DNA of 64,000 bases from Pelomonas candidula. Its GTDB lineage: Bacteria > Pseudomonadota > Gammaproteobacteria > Burkholderiales > Burkholderiaceae_C. Where the stretch lies: NCBI RefSeq assembly GCF_043555985.1, contig NZ_JBIGIC010000002.1, forward strand, positions 186,001-250,000, written 5' to 3'. The notes under the pieces were generated by a model that did no database searches, was not told the origin of the DNA, and saw only the letters and a list, made by a program, of their open reading frames with translations. The position numbers were made by a program, and so were the translations under genes. Every line of letters starts with the position of its first letter. Positions within the stretch are counted from its first letter, which is position 1. This document shows positions 62,227 to 64,000 of the stretch, piece after piece.

Positions 62227-64000
62227 TCAGCCGTCGCTCATCGTGGCATTCGGGTAGAAGGGCAGCGCTCTCACCCGCTTGCCGCTGAGCCGCGCCCAGG
62301 CGTTAGCCAGCGCGGGTGCCAGCGTCGGCACGCCCAATTCGCCCACGCCGCCCATCACGGCATTGCGGTCCAGCAGCGCGGGCTGGGGCATCAGCTTGAC
62401 GACGACCTGCGGCATCTCGCCGAGGCGGATCATGCGGCTGGCGTTGAAGTTCCTGGCCTGCGCCGCGCCGTTGACAAAAGTCTGCTTGCCGTAGAGCGCC
62501 GCGTTCAGGCCGTGCACGATGCCGCCGATCAGTTGTGCCTCCACCGAGTCCGGGTTCACGACCCAGCCGCAGTCGATGGCCAGCCAGACCCGGGTGACCT
62601 TGGGGCCGGCCGCCGTCGCGCTGACCTCCACCACCTGGGCCACGACGCTGTTGAAGGCCGTGCCGATGGCGATGCCGCGCGCGCGGCCCGCGGGCACCGC
62701 GCCGCCCCAGCCGGCCGCCTGGGCCGCCGCGTCCAGCACGGCCAGCCAGCGTGCATCGGTCAGCCGCGCGCGGCGGTACTGATAGGGGTCGGCACCGGCC
62801 GCGAGGGCCAGCTCGTCGACCATGGATTCCACCGCGAAGGTGTTGATGGACGCCCCCACCGAACGCCAGAAGCCCACCGGGATGCCGGACGTGTGGCTGA
62901 CCCACTCGGTCAGCCGCGCACCGAAGTCGTAGGGCAGCGCCTGCGAGCCTTCGTAGCCCTGGCTGTCGCCCGTGGCTGGCAGCTGCACGCCACGCTGGCC
63001 GAGGATGGACGGCGAGACGTTCCGGTAGGTCCAGCCCAGCACCTGGCCCGACTTGTTCAACCCGGCGCGCACGCGCACCAGGGCCATGGGCCGGTACTGG
63101 TCGTGGGTGAAGTCCTCCTCGCGCGGCCACATCAGCTTGACCGGCTTCTTGACTGCCATCGCCACCTGCACGGCCTGGGAGATGAAGTCCAGCTCGGCCT
63201 TGCGCCCCAGTCCGCCGCCCAGCGCCGTGACGTGGATGGTGACCTGCGACGCTGTCATGCCGGTCAGCGCCATCACCAGCGTCAGCGCCGACTTGGCCGA
63301 CTGCGTCGGCGCCCAGACCTCGCAGCCCACGCCGGCCTGGTAGTCCACCGTGCAGTTCAGCACCTCCATGCAGGCATGCGACACATAGGGCAGGCTGTAG
63401 CTGGCCTCCAGCTTGAGATCAGCCGCCGCGATGGCGGCCTCGGGGGCGCCGCTACGCTCCACCGTGTAGGCCGTGCCGGGGCCGTTGGCGGCGCCGGCGG
63501 CATAGGGTGTGGCCGAGGCCATCAGCGCCTGCGCGTCGGCCACGAACTGCGTGCTGTTCAGCGCCGCCGCGTTGGCCGGCAACGTCCATTTCAGGTTGAG
63601 GCGCCGGGCGGCCTGCCAGGCGTCCCAGGTCGTCGGGCCCACGACAGCCACCGCGTTGACATGACCCACCGCCTCCAGCCCGCGCGCCGTGCCCGGCGCC
63701 ACCTTGACGGGCACGACCGCCAGCGCGCCGCCGGGCGTCGCCGGTGTGGCCGCCAGCACGCCACCGAAAGTCGGACAGTGGCGAATGGCCGCGTAGACCA
63801 TGCCGGGCCGGCGCACGTCGATGCCGTAGACCGTACTGCCGTCCACCTTGGCCGGGATGTCGGCCCGCGGCAGCGGTTTGCCGATGCAGCGCAGCTGCGC
63901 GTCCGGCACCAGCGGCGCCGAGGCCGGCACCGGCAGCGTGGCGGCGCGGGCTGCCAGCTGGCCGTAACCCAGGCGGCGCCCCGTGGGCAGGTGGGTCACG
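62227..64000 (-). CDS. Xanthine dehydrogenase-family molybdopterin-binding subunit, IorB-like (5' end cut by window)
   Basis: Large subunit of a molybdenum hydroxylase, about 590 C-terminal residues of a family near 700-760. Visible: GKPLPRADIPAKVDGSTVYGIDVRRPGMVYAAIRHCP, VTALGGGLGRKAELDF (molybdopterin contact), ATWR-like FWRSVGASINTFAVESMVDELA, AIDCGWVVNPDSVEAQLIGGIVHGLNAALYG and the catalytic Glu in GGVGELGVPTLAPALANA. These fit isoquinoline 1-oxidoreductase/aldehyde dehydrogenase beta subunits. The N-terminus, with a likely Tat signal, is outside the window. Confidence 0.85.
   Translation of the reverse strand, partial: VTHLPTGRRLGYGQLAARAATLPVPASAPLVPDAQLRCIGKPLPRADIPAKVDGSTVYGIDVRRPGMVYAAIRHCPTFGGVLAATPATPGGALAVVPVKVAPGTARGLEAVGHVNAVAVVGPTTWDAWQAARRLNLKWTLPANAAALNSTQFVADAQALMASATPYAAGAANGPGTAYTVERSGAPEAAIAAADLKLEASYSLPYVSHACMEVLNCTVDYQAGVGCEVWAPTQSAKSALTLVMALTGMTASQVTIHVTALGGGLGRKAELDFISQAVQVAMAVKKPVKLMWPREEDFTHDQYRPMALVRVRAGLNKSGQVLGWTYRNVSPSILGQRGVQLPATGDSQGYEGSQALPYDFGARLTEWVSHTSGIPVGFWRSVGASINTFAVESMVDELALAAGADPYQYRRARLTDARWLAVLDAAAQAAGWGGAVPAGRARGIAIGTAFNSVVAQVVEVSATAAGPKVTRVWLAIDCGWVVNPDSVEAQLIGGIVHGLNAALYGKQTFVNGAAQARNFNASRMIRLGEMPQVVVKLMPQPALLDRNAVMGGVGELGVPTLAPALANAWARLSGKRVRALPFYPNATMSDG

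Overview
The window is about 64 kb of high-GC DNA with dense, mostly single-copy housekeeping genes. Gene content and order (ftsK-lolA-rarA next to trxB, rpmB-rpmG, valS, galU, cysM, purN, trpS, DUF3717/DUF1289, DUF1345, DUF3422, DUF3016, a PEP-CTERM protein) point to a betaproteobacterium of the order Burkholderiales, probably in the Rubrivivax/Roseateles/Leptothrix group. This placement is inferred from composition and synteny; no marker search was run. No rRNA, prophage, insertion sequence or CRISPR array was seen. One tRNA-Leu(CAA) is present.

Layout. 1-8.4 kb: a heavy-metal RND efflux operon (czcC-czcB-czcA, minus strand, czcA cut by the left edge), divergent from an OmpR-type regulator, a TctE-like sensor kinase and an OprB-like porin. 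8.4-15.7 kb: a KAS III-like enzyme and a DUF3422 protein flanking a perfect 20-bp inverted repeat; guaC behind a hairpin-rich leader; a PEP-CTERM secreted protein; and a four-gene operon of a His-rich Spy-like protein, a ferredoxin, a response regulator and a kinase with an Arg/Trp/His-rich N-terminus. 15.8-27.1 kb: valS, a degenerate 2-hydroxyacid dehydrogenase, galU, tusA-like, nudix, cysM, tRNA-Leu, rhomboid, epimerase, a 2Fe-2S flavin reductase, a 2OG-Fe dioxygenase and an amino-acid dehydrogenase. 27.1-30.7 kb: livF-livG-livM-livH without livK. 30.9-35.6 kb: a DctB/DctD-like two-component system, an orphan gene and a solute-binding protein. 35.6-42.5 kb: rarA-lolA-ftsK, a Crp-family regulator, trxB, and rpmB-rpmG with a structured leader. 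42.6-50.1 kb: DUF3016, fatty-acid desaturase with an FNR-like box, RsmB-like methyltransferase, DUF1345, purN, trpS, a DUF3717-DUF1289 protein and a MATE transporter. 50.2-56.8 kb: a Cpx-like operon (Spy/CpxP, regulator, kinase), ettA and rhlE. 56.9-64 kb: a 1408-residue SNF2 helicase, a Phd/ParE-type toxin-antitoxin pair, a small secreted protein, and the C-terminal part of a molybdopterin dehydrogenase cut by the right edge.

Common themes. Four two-component systems fall in the window, two of them linked to Spy/CpxP-like proteins. Many operons are translationally coupled by 4-base ATGA, GTGA or TTGA overlaps. Three copies of one intergenic repeat, with conserved flanks and a variable central hairpin, follow genes in the 46-52 kb stretch.

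Best candidates for something new: the apparently cytoplasmic His-rich Spy-like/ferredoxin/two-component operon (13.15-15.68 kb), the rpmBG leader, the 53-bp palindrome at 9.6 kb, the guaC leader hairpins, the variable-core repeat family, and the dehydrogenase that lacks its catalytic residues.
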